A DNA stretch of 64,000 nt. Origin: Thermothielavioides terrestris NRRL 8126 (lineage: Eukaryota > Ascomycota > Sordariomycetes > Sordariales > Chaetomiaceae). The stretch spans positions 5,332,001-5,396,000 of the forward strand of contig NC_016457.1 of NCBI RefSeq assembly GCF_000226115.1, written 5' to 3'. Positions 31,557 through 42,875 of the stretch are shown piece after piece (positions within the stretch are counted from its first letter, which is position 1; each line of letters opens with the position of its first letter). Under the pieces are notes generated by a model, which saw only the letters and a list, made by a program, of their open reading frames with translations, was not told where the DNA came from and made no database searches. The translations under genes and the position numbers were made by a program.

Positions 31557-34500
31557 ATGGCGCAGCCCTTCGATCCTGGGGCCGTGCCCGCGCTTCCTCG
31601 GATGCCCCTGACCCCCATGCCGCGACCGCAAGTCAGCATCGAACGGCTTCCTACCCGCCGACTCAGTAATGAACCACGGGAGTCGATGAACTGCAAGTCA
31701 TGTCGGAAGCGTAAGGTACGTCCGATCATCTCGACAGTTCACGGGGTTCATACAGCCCGGACATCCCTTGTGCGTCCGATGCCTTTGGGCTAATGCGGTT
31801 TCGGGACTGTAACTGTAGATCAAGTGCAACCGTCTCCGTCCGGCCTGTGAGGCATGTCAGGTCTTTCAGTGTCCCTGCATTTATGGTAGGTTGTTTCCAG
31901 GCGATTGCAGGACCCATCTTCACCTCCTCGTTTGTTTACTCATACCAAACGTTGCAGACGCTGTCCCGAAGAAGAGGGGCCCGAAAACGGACGTTTTGGA
32001 AGCGCTCCTCAAGAGGGTCGACGGGCTCGAGGCTCGGCTGAAGGAAAAGAAGACCGAGTCAGACGCCCCGGGCTCCGACAGTGCTGTCGACAGTGCACCC
32101 GACGCTTCTAGTTCCACTCATCCAGACTCAAGTTCTATCGCCGGTGCAAAGGCCGAGCCCACTCAGGAATCCCAGGATTCGGCAGTGCCTCCCCGTCCCC
32201 AACGGAGGTAAGCATCCCGAACATCACCCTTACGTCGCGTCTCACTGACTTGCCGGAGTGAGCCGGCCCACGAAATCCCTCCCGACGCCTTGCTGGATAT
32301 CTATTTCGCCCGCTTTCACGACAAGCCGTTCCACGTATTCGATGAGTCCACCTTGCGGCAAAGGCTGCAGCTCAACCAAGTGCCCAGCTACTTGGTCTTC
32401 GCCATCTATGCCGTGGCCGCGCGGTATGCGCCTCATCCGAGCGGCTACCAAGCCGCGGTGAAACTCAGCGAGGAGTACGCGGCCAAGGCTAGGCTGGCAG
32501 TCGACACGGACGAGCCTTCTGTTGATGCCTTGCAGACGCTGGTGCTGTTGGTGACGGCCTTCACAGCGTCCGGGAAGGGCAAGAAAGCATACATGTTGCT
32601 AAGTATGGAGATTTACTATCCCCCACTGGAGGACTGGCAGACTGACTTCGTCGCCAGCGACCGCTGTCGGGATGGCCATGGCTCTCGAGCTGCACCGGGA
32701 GATGGATTTCAATGCCCGCGTCACCCCGACCGAACGAGAAACGCGGCGAAAATTGTTCTGGACCTGTTATCTGCTCGACCGGTTTCTGTCATGCGGCTCG
32801 AAACGTCCTGCCCTCATCTCGGACAGGGCGATCCTTTTACGGCTCCCCTGCTGGTTTCCAAGCCCCGGTTCGCTACCCGTCGAAGGCGATTTCTTCCAGA
32901 GTTACACCACTCTGCAGCACCTTCAGGGCGGCGGAAAGAAGTCTCAAGGAAGCAGCGGGATGCTGATCGATATCTGTCGCATCCTAGGCACGACCAATCA
33001 GTACCTGGCCGCGGGCGGTGTCAAGGGCGACTCTCACTTCCCTTGGCACTCGCTGTCCAACCTATCCAAGATCCGCCAGGACCTGGACTTGTGGGCATCG
33101 GGCACCCAAGACGCCTTCTCCAGCGTGGAGTCGCTCTTCGGCCAAGCAGATTCCACGGTGCTCGTCCTCAGCAAGCTGATCTACCACCTCATCCACTGCC
33201 TCATCTACCGCCCCTTTCTTCCGATCGACCTGGCAGAGCTGGCAGGGTCTGGGCAGCACCAGTCGTGGCAGATCGAAGCCACGAACATGTGCTTCCTCCA
33301 CGCCAACGCCATCGCAGAGCTGGTCGAACTCGGCCGGCAGACGGCGTCGATCGAGTGGCCATCGTTCGTGGGCTACTGCATCTGCACCGCCGGCACGGTC
33401 CATATCCACGGCGCGCATTACAGCAGGGGCGGCAACGCCGGAGACGTCAGCGTCTTCAGCTCGTCGGCGGATTTCTTGTCGCGCGAGATGCAGCAGCTGA
33501 GCGAGCTCCGATACGCGTGGGCGAGCGTGCAGCACCAGCGCGAGACGCTGCAGCAGATCTACAACGCGCACTCGGAGCTCGTCAAGAGCCTCTCTCAGAG
33601 CCCCATGCGGTACTCGCCGGTATTCCAACTGGAGGATTTCTTCGACCGGTATTCGAACATCGGCGGTCCGGGAGGGCAGAGCTTCAGCTTCGACGCTGCA
33701 AACCTGAGTCTTGCCGATGTCGTTGTGGACTTCACCGCCGACACGTATCCCGGCCAGGGGCTCTACGCGCCGCGCCTCAACGCAGCCGACCCCGGACCGG
33801 CTCGACCGAGCCTCAAGCGAAAGAACACGGCTCCGTCAGGCCGCCCGAGACCGGAGCTCAAGAGCCTCCTCTCGCTGAACACCAGCAACGGCATGAATCC
33901 GCCGCCAACTCCGTCATTACCCACGCCGTCGGGCGTCAATAATCGGCCGCTGTTCTCGCCAGCGTCGCTGCCGCCCCAACAACCATCACCGGGGATCCTC
34001 CACACGCCCACCTCGCTCGCTTCCCCGCACGGGCTTGCCCAGCAAGACCGACAGATGAGCATCTCGCACGGTTCCAGGGCCGGGAACCACGGAGGCGCGA
34101 GCCCGGACGGGCTGGCCGGCTTCCCGCTCAGCAACGGCCAGGGCAACAACCACACCAGCGACATGCCGCACGGGTTCGGCGGCGGCCTCAGCAACGGCGC
34201 CAGCGCGTTCAGCCCCTCCTTCAGCTTCGGCCAGCTGCCCGGCTCAACAACGCCGAGCGGCGGCGCCACGCCAGGGTTCGATCCGATGCTAGGCGGCATG
34301 GCGACGAACGCGTTCTCGACGCCCACGCCGTGGCACGGCGGGGCAGCCGCCGCCGGCGGCGGCGGCGGCGACGCCGAGGGCGCAGCGAATGGAAGGCCTG
34401 CTGCTGCTGCCGCCGCCGGCGGGTTGGACGACACCAGCCCGAACGAGAGCGCGGCGACGACGGGCCCCGGCGAGGAGAAGGATCCGTTCCTCAGCCTGCT

Positions 34501-34585
34501 GGAGCAGCTGGCGGAGAACGAGTCGATGATGGGGGCCGGGCACGAGCTGGATTTCTTTCTGAACGGGGCGCCGAGTACGGGGTGA
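31557..34585 (+). CDS. Zn(II)2Cys6 transcription factor with fungal middle homology domain
   Basis: Nuclear DNA-binding regulator; target genes unknown. Exons: 31557-31715, 31819-31885, 31958-32207, 32259-32602 and 32658-34585, giving 915 residues. The zinc cluster is split by introns: [10 protein letters not shown] then [20 protein letters not shown], matching CX2CX6CX6CX2CX6C. A basic linker and short coiled coil follow ([24 protein letters not shown]). The middle homology region begins [17 protein letters not shown] and includes the usual [16 protein letters not shown] element near residue 300. The last 300 residues are low-complexity, rich in Pro, Gly, Asn and Ala, with an acidic end ([20 protein letters not shown]) that may activate transcription. 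I cannot assign a named orthologue. An AATAAA at 34892-34897 could be its polyadenylation signal. Confidence 0.9.
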
Positions 34586-36236
34586 TCATGCGCCCGGGCG
34601 GGGTAAGGGGAGGGGGGGTTGTCAGTGGGGACGGATGGTTCAACAGACGGTCCCTGGGTGTATGCTGGGAAGAGGAAATTTCCAAGGAAGCTGCTGATGG
34701 GGGGAATGTGGGAGGGGTGGGTAGGCGTGTTTAGTCGAGATACCCTTGAACATAACGCGGGGCGGCGAAAGGGGGGCTAAGTTACGTTGCAGAGCGTGGA
34801 GTTGGATGACGGCGCTTGCGAAGGGATTGATTACTTGTATAACATACCAGTTGGGTTCGGGGACTGGGGTCTAGGCACAATACGGTAGGATAATAAATAT
34901 AACGAGCAATTGGATCATGCAGGCTGCGGCTATCTTGTGGACATGTACTGCGTAGTAAGTTTAAGCTTCCTTGACATCGGCTGGTGTATCTGGAGCGTTT
35001 GGTTTGGAGCATGGGCCATGTGCTTATGAAGATGGAGAGAGTCAACTGTAAGGTACCTATTGTACAGGTTGTTAGAAGGCACGGTGCACAGCATGGATAT
35101 GGCTTATTTTAGGGCAGTCTAGGCTTGGGAGCTGGGCCACTGAACCATCCTACCACCCACCACCACCAGCCTCAATCAATTCAAGCCCGCCAATCTGCCA
35201 CTGTTCTTCAAAGTGTATCTGCCCTGGCTGACGAAAGAAAAGATGTGAGGTGTGGGACACCTCCTTTGTGGGTCATCCACCCACCTTATCCTGGCCACTG
35301 TGGTTTTCCACCACATCCGCCATCTTCCACACATCGCAATCATCACCACCATCATCTGCATCCTGCTTCTTCATCCTGCAAAAGATAGTATGCAGGTATA
35401 TACCACAGAAGATCGTGGACACACGACCGTGGCTCCAACCCTCTCCCATCCGATGTTGCCGCTGCCATCGTCGTCCGCATTATGTCCGAACGACTTTCGC
35501 CACCTCCTCGTTGGCCAAACGCCATGTGAGCGCTACGAGTCGTCCAGTGCGAACGTTCATGGATGTTGACTTTTTCCAGGACCCGCTGCGCGGGGAATCA
35601 CGGCGGTGCTGCTGCAGACCCAGAACAGAACAGGACCTCGACCACGGAAGAGACGGGAGCGCCCTTGTCTTCTTATTCGGACTTCAACCATCCACATGCG
35701 GTGTTGGACCACCCCTTCCAGCTTCACCCCCCGAGTACCCCCTGTGCTCGTTTCCGCTGTACCGTGTAGCTTCTCGAGTCCGTCCATCTAGATTCTCTCC
35801 GCGCTGTTTCGGCGCTTCCCCGTTGAACGTGCTCCACCAGGGTCCATCCATGGAAGCCCGCATCACTGACTCGCGACTCACTGCTCACGGCCTCCTGTCC
35901 GTTTCATCCAGCTGAACAGGCTGTTCAGGGATGCAAGTCGAGATCGGTCGGTGAGCATCCAAGGCCTCGACCCCGCTCACCGACGTTTCACGGCCCATGG
36001 GGATCGACTCACTCACGGCAGTTCGAGGGCAAACGGGGAGCGGAGATGGCCGAACTGGCAGCTATCACCCCAACACCGCCACCGGGACTCTGTTCGATGG
36101 CCTCCCTCCTCTCTCCTTGCTGGCCGTGGTTGCCGGTAGCCTACCGCCAGCTCAGATAAGCCGTGCTACTCCGCGACCGTAACGACAGACCCGGCCGCTA
36201 CAAAGACAATTGCCGTTCCTTCACCCGCAGACCGCC
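34586..36236. other. Intergenic between the regulator and the fusion gene
   Basis: 1.65 kb without a recognisable gene. It holds the regulator 3' UTR (AATAAA at 34892-34897) and the presumed promoter of the receptor-transporter fusion. Confidence 0.45.
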
Positions 36237-39200
36237 ATGTCGGCACCAGCATCGCGGGCATCGGCCGCAGCAGCAGCAGCACAACAACATGTCGCGCAGC
36301 CACGTGGGGTCGGCCCGTTGCCGGACCGCGGGCCGGCCGTCTTCGCCGTCACGACGGCCACCCTGGCGCTGGCGACGTTCTTCGTGGCCGCCCGCCTGGT
36401 CTCGCGCGTCGCCATCGTGCGCCGCACCGCCGGCTGCGACTACGTGATCGTGCTGGCCTGGCTGATCGCCGCGTTCCTAAGCATGAGCATCGACGTCGGG
36501 GTGAAGCACGGCCTGGGCCGGCATGACCGCGACATCGACCCAGAGAGCAAGGCCGGGTTGCGGTTGTGCGAATTTGTGTTCTCGATTCTATATGTGTGTT
36601 ATTATTCCCCCTGAGCCGAAATGTGACAGTGATGTGTGTGTGAGAGCAGGATGGCTGGGCTGGCTGACTGACTCGGGGAACAGAACCCGGCGCTGATGGC
36701 GACCAAGACGTCGATTCTCATCTTCTACCTGCGCCTGTCCAAGAACACGCATCGGGTGCTGCGTCTGGCCTCGTGGGTCGTGCTCGGCGTGGTCAACGTC
36801 TCGGGGACCATCCTGACCTTCCTCAACATCTTCCGGTGCGCGCCGACCGGGGCGGCCTGGGACGTCGATGTGCCGCCGGCGCGCTGCATCCCGCTGCTGA
36901 CCGAGTTCATCTGCTCGGCCCCGGTCAACATCGTCACCGACCTCGCCGTCCTGGCGCTGCCGATCCCCGTGCTGACCGGCGTGCGGCTGCCGCAGCGCCA
37001 GAAGACCATCCTGGTCGCCACCTTCGCGCTCGGCATCTTCGTGGCCGTCGTCGACGTCGTGCGCATCTTCTACCTGCAGCGCGCCATACAGCACGTGCCG
37101 ACGAGCCCGCCGTCCGACCCGTCGGCCCAGTACGACCAGGTCGCCGACTTCTCGTGGAACGCCTCGCTGGCGCTGATGTGGTCCACCGTCGAGGTCAACG
37201 TCGGCATCGTCTGCGCCTGCGTCCCGACCCTCAAGCCGCTCGTCAAGCGCGTGCTGCCGTGCATGCTGGTCGATCCCAGCACCACCGCCAGCTCCACCAC
37301 CAGGACCACCACCACCGCCCACCACCGCAACCCCGCCTCCTCCAAACTCCGCTCCCTCCTCCCCCTCCTCTCCCCCGCCACGCCCGCCCCTGCCCCTGCC
37401 CCTGCCCTGGTCCGCGGCAACAGCAGCAGCAGCAGCAGCAGCGACGCAAGCAGCAGCAGCACGGCCGTCACCGTCACCTTCGCCAGCCTCGCCCCGGCCG
37501 CGCGGCGCAAGTCGCTGCCCTCGCTCACCGCGCGCGAGGCGCTGCGCGCCGCCGCCCTGCCGACCCTGCTCTTCTTCCTGTGGGGGTTCTCCTACGGCCT
37601 GCTGCACACTCTCAACGGCGCCGCCGGCGCCGTGGCGGGCCTGTCGGAGGCCGAGACCATCGGCCTGACCGCCGCGTATTTCGGCGGCGGGTATCTGCTT
37701 GGCGCCGGGGTGGGCGGGTGGTTGTTGACCAGGGACTGGGGTCCGCGCTCGGGTTCGGGTTCAGCGGCAGGGGAAGGGCGTGGTGGTGATGTCCCCGTTA
37801 ACGGGGAGGTGGCACGGAAGCGGGTGAAGGTCGGGGTGGGTATAGCGGCGGGAGGAGGAGGGCAAACGGGGGAAACCGTCGTGGGCGAGGCCCGCGTCGG
37901 CGGGTTCAAGGCGGCCTTCATCTCCGGCCTGCTCATCTACGGCATCGGCACCATCACGTTCTGGCCCGCCGCCGTGCTGGCCGCCTACGGCGGCTTCATG
38001 TTCAGCAGCATGGTGGTCGGGCTCGGCCTAGCCGTGCTGGAGACGGCCGCGAACCCGTACCTGGCGCTGTGCGGCCCGCCCGCCTACGCCGAGGCCCGCC
38101 TGCTGGCGGCCCAGGCCATCCAGGCCGTCGGCAGCCTGCTGAGCGGCCTGCTCGCCGACCGCGTCTTCTTCCCGCGCGTCGGCGGCGGAAGCACCGCCGC
38201 CGGCACCGCCGCCGGCGCCTCCCCCTCGCTGATCGACGTCCAGTGGACCTACCTGGCCGTCACCCTGCTGACGGTGCTGCTCGCCCTGGTCTTCTACTAC
38301 GCCCCACTCCCCGAGGTGCGCGACAGCGAGCTGGCCGCCCTGGCCGCTGCCCTGCCCGTCAACCCGCGCCGGCGCTCCCTCGCCGGCCTGTCCCTGCGCG
38401 CCTGGGCCCTCGCCCTCGCCGTGTTCGCCCAGTGGTGCTACGTCGCCGCGCAGGAAACCGCGTCCCTGCTCTTCGAGCCGCTGCTCACCTCGCTGACCCC
38501 GCCGTCCGCCACCCCGCTCCCGCCACGCACCTACCTCATGCTGCTCACGCACAGCGCCTTCGCCCTCTCGCGCCTCCTCGCCGCCATCCTCTGCGCCCTC
38601 TCCGCCGCGCAGCACACCCGCCTCCGCCGCCTCCTCCCCGCCCCGCGCACCCTCCTCGCCATGTCCCTCGCCCTGGCCGCCCTCTCCCTGCTGATCGCCA
38701 TCGCGGTGCCCACCACCATCCCCGCAGCATCTCCAAACCCCGCCTCCACACCTACCGCCACCGCCGCAGCCTCCGGCGGCGGTCCCCCGCTCCTCCTCCT
38801 CCCGGCGGTCCTCTTCTTCTTCGCCGAAGGCCCCGTCTGGCCACTGATCTTCGCCCTCGGCCTGCGCGGGCAGGGCGCGCGCACCCGGCGCGCGGCGGCG
38901 TGCATCACGGCCGGCGGGTGCGGGGCGGGGGTGTGGCCGTTCGTTGCGTACGGGATCGTGACGCGCAGCAGCGGGAGCAGCAATAGCAGCAGCAGGGTCC
39001 GGATGGCGATGGGGCTTGTGGTTGCGCTGATTGCGGCCGCGGGGGTGTATCCGGGGTTTCTGGCGGGGTTTCTGGCGGGGAGGGGGCTGGTTGATCGGCG
39101 GGGTGGGGGGAACGCTGAGGTTATTAGGGAAGGCGGGGATGCGGGAGGGGACCAGGCGAAGAAAGGGGATGTGGAGGGCGGAGAGGTGAAGAGGGCGGTG

Positions 39201-39419
39201 GATGGGGTGACCGATGGGGAGGGGGATGATAAGGTTGGGCGAGCCGGTGAAGGGGGTCTGTTGGGGCAGCGGCTGGGGCCGGGTTGGCCTCGCTCGAGGG
39301 ACTCGTGGTTTATGAATGGTGGCTTCTGGCGAGATTCAGGTGATACGGTGGTGGGATGTGAACGTGAACAGGCGCCGTGGGAGAACCAGGAGCTGGATAC
39401 GAGGATTTTAGAGGACTAA
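36237..39419 (+). CDS. Fusion of a Pth11/rhodopsin-type membrane domain with a FucP-type MFS transporter
   Basis: 1,030 residues from exons 36237-36593 and 36684-39419 (GTGTGT donor, phase 0). Residues about 35-310 are a seven-helix fungal rhodopsin-domain protein: FAVTTATLALATFFVAARLVSR, CDYVIVLAWL, the NPALMATKTSILIFYLRL helix, and two further helices ending LKPLVKRVL. Residues about 310-405 form a hydrophilic Thr/Pro/Ser linker with an AGC repeat. Residues about 415-960 form an MFS transporter of the L-fucose/glucose permease kind: FFLWGFSYGLLHTLN, ETAANPYLALCGPP, and GPVWPLIFALGLRG. A hydrophilic tail of about 100 residues follows. Both halves sit in one uninterrupted exon, so this is not two fused gene models. 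It may be a nutrient receptor-transporter (inference). Confidence 0.85.
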
Positions 39420-39937
39420 TGGGGCGTTTATGAAGGCGTGGTGTTGGAGATGAGGATACCAGAGGATTAGAGGAGCGTTTGAAGAGGATCCGTGTGGCGT
39501 TTAGGCGGTTGGGGTTCATCGCGTACATAGCAAGGAGCGTTGGGTGTTGGTGTGTCAAGCGTTGTGTTTTACTCCTTCCTCTCGGACAGGGTAGAAAGCT
39601 TGCTTGTTCTTCGTCTTGTAGTGGCACGGCCTGGGGGTGCGCTTGCATTGCCCCTGTCGTTGATCGCTGTCTGTGGGCGGTTTGAGAGTGAACGGAGTTA
39701 CGCCAGCTTAGACCGAGCCCAAAAAGAAACGGGGTGAAACCGGTATGTAAGGCCCTTGAATACTAGGTAACCGGGCACTGCAGGGTCTCTGTCGTATAGA
39801 TCCACGAGTCTAGTATAACCAACGGGATCGCATTCCAAAATTAGATTATCCGCCCGGCATCGACATCGCCGCATGCTTGCGAAGCCTCCTTGTAATCTAG
39901 CACGTGAAACAGAAACAGACGTCGGGAGAGACCGCAT
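39420..39937. other. Convergent 3' intergenic space between two membrane-protein genes
   Basis: 518 bases between stop codons with no coding signal. The right part holds a short AT-richer stretch; nothing else seen. Confidence 0.5.
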
Positions 39938-41927
39938 CTATGCCTCCATCGTCCGGTCTCCCTCGGCAAGCGCCTCCCCGAACTCGTCGTCCTCTTCTTG
40001 TTCCGCCGGCCCCGTCCAGCCCGTCCCAGCTTGCATGACCAGCACGAGCACGCACGCGGCGGCCGCCGACTTGTACAGGACCTCCAGCGCCCGCTCGTAT
40101 CCAAACACGGCTACAGCCCTCTCGGGAGCGCTCAAGACGCCCTCTTTCCAAACCGCCGCCGGGCTGCCGATCAACACGCTGATCAGCTTCTCCCGCGCCT
40201 TGTCCAGCTCTCCGCCGCCATCCAGCCTCCGGAACCCCTCCGTCAACGCGCCGCGCAACGTCCGGGTAAAGACGCCACCGCCAATGGCCGTCCCAAAGCT
40301 ACCCGCAAACCCGCGGAAGGTGGACAGCAGCCCAGTGACGATAAAGTGCACGTCGGGACTGGACAGGTGCAGGAGGTGCGCGAGGGTGTAATTCAGCGCG
40401 GCACCGGTGCACAACCCGTTGAGAAAGACAACGGCGACATACACGCCAGCCGACGCAGCCGCGTTGCTCACGAAAGCGAGCACGAACAGGGCGGCGCTGA
40501 ACAGTGACAGCGACGCGAGCGCGGGCAGCCAGAAGGACCCGGCGTGGCGGATGTGCAACGCGCCGACGATGAGTCCGCCCAGGCCGAAGCCGGCGTTGGT
40601 GGGGATCAATACCGAGCCGGAGACGGCCGGCGACAGGCCGCGGACGGCGAGGACAAAGATGGGCGCGTAGAACAGCACGGTCCAGCGTGCGGCCATGAAG
40701 CCCAGCTGAGAAAAGCATGAGAGGAGGACGCCGCGGGATTTGAGCACCGAGAGCGGGATGACGGGATCGCTGGCGCGGGTCTCGACAGCAAGAAAGACGG
40801 CGAGGGTGACGAAGGAAAGCAGGATGGGTACCGGCTGGATGGTGCCGGACAGGCCGTAGAGGAACAGCACGATCGTTGTAGTCTAGGCGGTGTTAGAACC
40901 CGGTCCTTCCGTGCAGAGGAGATACTAGCGCACCAAAGCGGCCGCACCAGCGTAGTCAAGGCCTGCGAGCTTTTGCAGCGTGGTCTTGTCCTTCACGCTG
41001 CCGTTGGCAGCGAAGGGAGGGATGCTCAGACTGACGGCCAGGCCGGCAAAGAGCGCTAAGGGGGCTTGAGCTGCAAACAGGAGCCGCTGTGGATTGGGTG
41101 GTCAGTCAAACTCCGTCCGAGTTGCAACACAAGCTCGCTTACCCAGCCCAACACGGGCAGCAGGGCGCCAAATACAACAGCGCCCGAGGATACGCCAATC
41201 GTGAAACCCTGGGACCGTCAGTTCTCTGATGACGCACGGGATGTCGAAGGGCTACCACCCACAGCATTGGTCAGGCCGATCCACAGCCCCCGCCGCTTGT
41301 TTGATGTGAGCTGGATGACAAGGATCATGCAGAGCGTCATAATGCCACCACTCCCGATTCCCAGCAGGACCCTCCCAAGGATGAAAACGGCGAAGGTCGG
41401 GGCCACGGCGGTGACGGCGGCGCCTAAGGCGAAGCAATTAGACGCCAGCAGGATCATGGTGGCGGGCGAAAAGATCATGGACAGCCTGCCGGCCAGCGGG
41501 GCCACCGAGGACACGCTGATCATGTAGGCGCTGGTGAACCACATGGCCGACTCGTAGGCATCCAGGTCGGCGGCGATGTTGGACTGGGTGGTGGAGATGC
41601 CGCTCATGTTGCTAGCTGCGGGAAGTCAGTGGGCATCAGGACCGAATTATGCGGCCGTGCTCGTTAGAAGAACACCGTAACGGACTCACCCTGCAAGAAG
41701 ATGAGCGCCCACATGCTGAGCACGATGCATGCGGTGCGCTTCCAGCCGAGGGGCTGCTCCGCGGCGCCGTCGCCGCCGGGTGGCCGCTGGCTCGCGGGAG
41801 ACACATCCCGGGCAGTTTGCGAACTCGAGGTGTCGGACCGCAGCAGGGGCGTCTCCTCACTGGCGGCAGTCGAAGTGTCCCAGCTGTCGGTGCCGGCCGG
41901 CCGCCGCGGCTCGGGGTCAGTCGTCAT
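39938..41927 (-). CDS. MFS transporter of the DHA2 / vacuolar basic amino acid (VBA-like) type
   Basis: Membrane exporter or vacuolar transporter of drugs or amino acids; substrate unknown. Exons: 41690-41927, 41263-41615, 41143-41208, 40934-41086 and 39938-40882, all in phase, giving 584 residues. A hydrophilic N-terminus of about 60 residues (LLRSDTSSS, a dileucine-like sorting element) precedes the helices. Motifs: MSGISTTQSNIAADLDAYES, the motif-A region LAGRLSMIFS, LGRVLLGIGSGGIM (motif B-like Arg), and NAGFTIGVSSGAVVFGALLP (motif C-like). About 14 helices are expected from the DHA2 pattern. The donor after NA (GTGGGT) is chosen because it restores the frame. The gene converges on the receptor-transporter fusion. 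Confidence 0.88.
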
Positions 41928-42875
41928 CTTTTCTCTGTCGTTTCTTCCCTGGGCCCGCTAATTGCGTGTCCGGGAGATCCGGAGTCGAATGTGCAGCTGC
42001 CGGGTTCTAAACCGCTCGGGATGCCGCGGCAACGGGCCAGCTAAACACAAAAAATAGCAAGCTTAAAAGAGACAGCAAATGTATTTCTTCTGAACGTCTC
42101 AGTGAGCATCACACGCCGATTGAGATGCAAAGGTGAGATTTTGGGCACGCCATTTCCGGCACTTGTTGGATGATTTGTAAGTCGGCCAGCAAGTGGTTGA
42201 TAGCGAGCCGGCCGCTCCGCTCCTTCCCCGGCAGCATTCATTCATCATCTTACTGTGGAGTTACGTTAGCGCAAGGCTCCCAAGAGCGGCAGCCAGTTCC
42301 TATCTTAATTCGACCGTAATAGAGCACATACACACAATTGAGTCATCCTTGATCCATTCCCATCTCTGACAACAACTCTCCGTTCCATTTTTTTAGTCCT
42401 CATCTTGCAGGTGAAAAGAAAGTGCACCATGCGCTTTCAAACCCTAACCCTCCACGCCGATATCCTACCCCTGCCAAGACATTGACATATCACGGACTAG
42501 TCCGTTTGATACAAAACCACACCGTTGAACAACAGCGAAGACTAGAAGCTGACATCGCAGTGGAGAGAGTGAAAGGAGAACCATTGGCGGTTGACTTAAC
42601 TATTCAAAAGAAGCTACTCCGTCATCACAGCTCCGACCTCGCTTCTCCCGTATGGACTGATAATAGACGGGCGACTCCACCGTGATGGACAAATCCGATG
42701 AAATGATAGCCGGACAACTGCATATCAGACTGAGCGGTCTCGGCGACCCCCAGCTCCTTTAGTTCAACCATCAGGTCGCCCCACGTGAGTCTGTTGTCCT
42801 GCATCTTATTCCTGACGACGGAACTGGCAATCTACGGATCACACACCAAGGACGCACAGTACTTCTCATTACTCC
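41928..42875. other. Intergenic: MFS gene promoter and cdc37 3' flank
   Basis: No supported gene. A telobox-like AAACCCTAACCCT lies at 42439-42451. An 87-codon frame at 42422-42685 starts with GTG and has no family resemblance. Confidence 0.5.
42439..42451 (-). promoter_or_regulatory. Telobox-like motif AAACCCTAACCCT
   Basis: Exact telobox core about 510 bases upstream of the MFS transporter ATG. A binding site for a Tbf1/Teb1-type factor is possible. Confidence 0.35.

Noticed and set aside
32672..33942. A second long plus-strand frame overlapping the Zn2Cys6 regulator (part of a 550-codon frame from 32290)
   Set aside because: Its first part is the true fourth exon, but beyond 32602 the regulator continues in another frame with clear homology; the rest is Arg/Pro/His-rich shadow.
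42422..42685. A small plus-strand protein of 87 codons
   Set aside because: The frame starts with GTG; the nearby ATG gives only 18 codons, and no similarity or splice support is visible.
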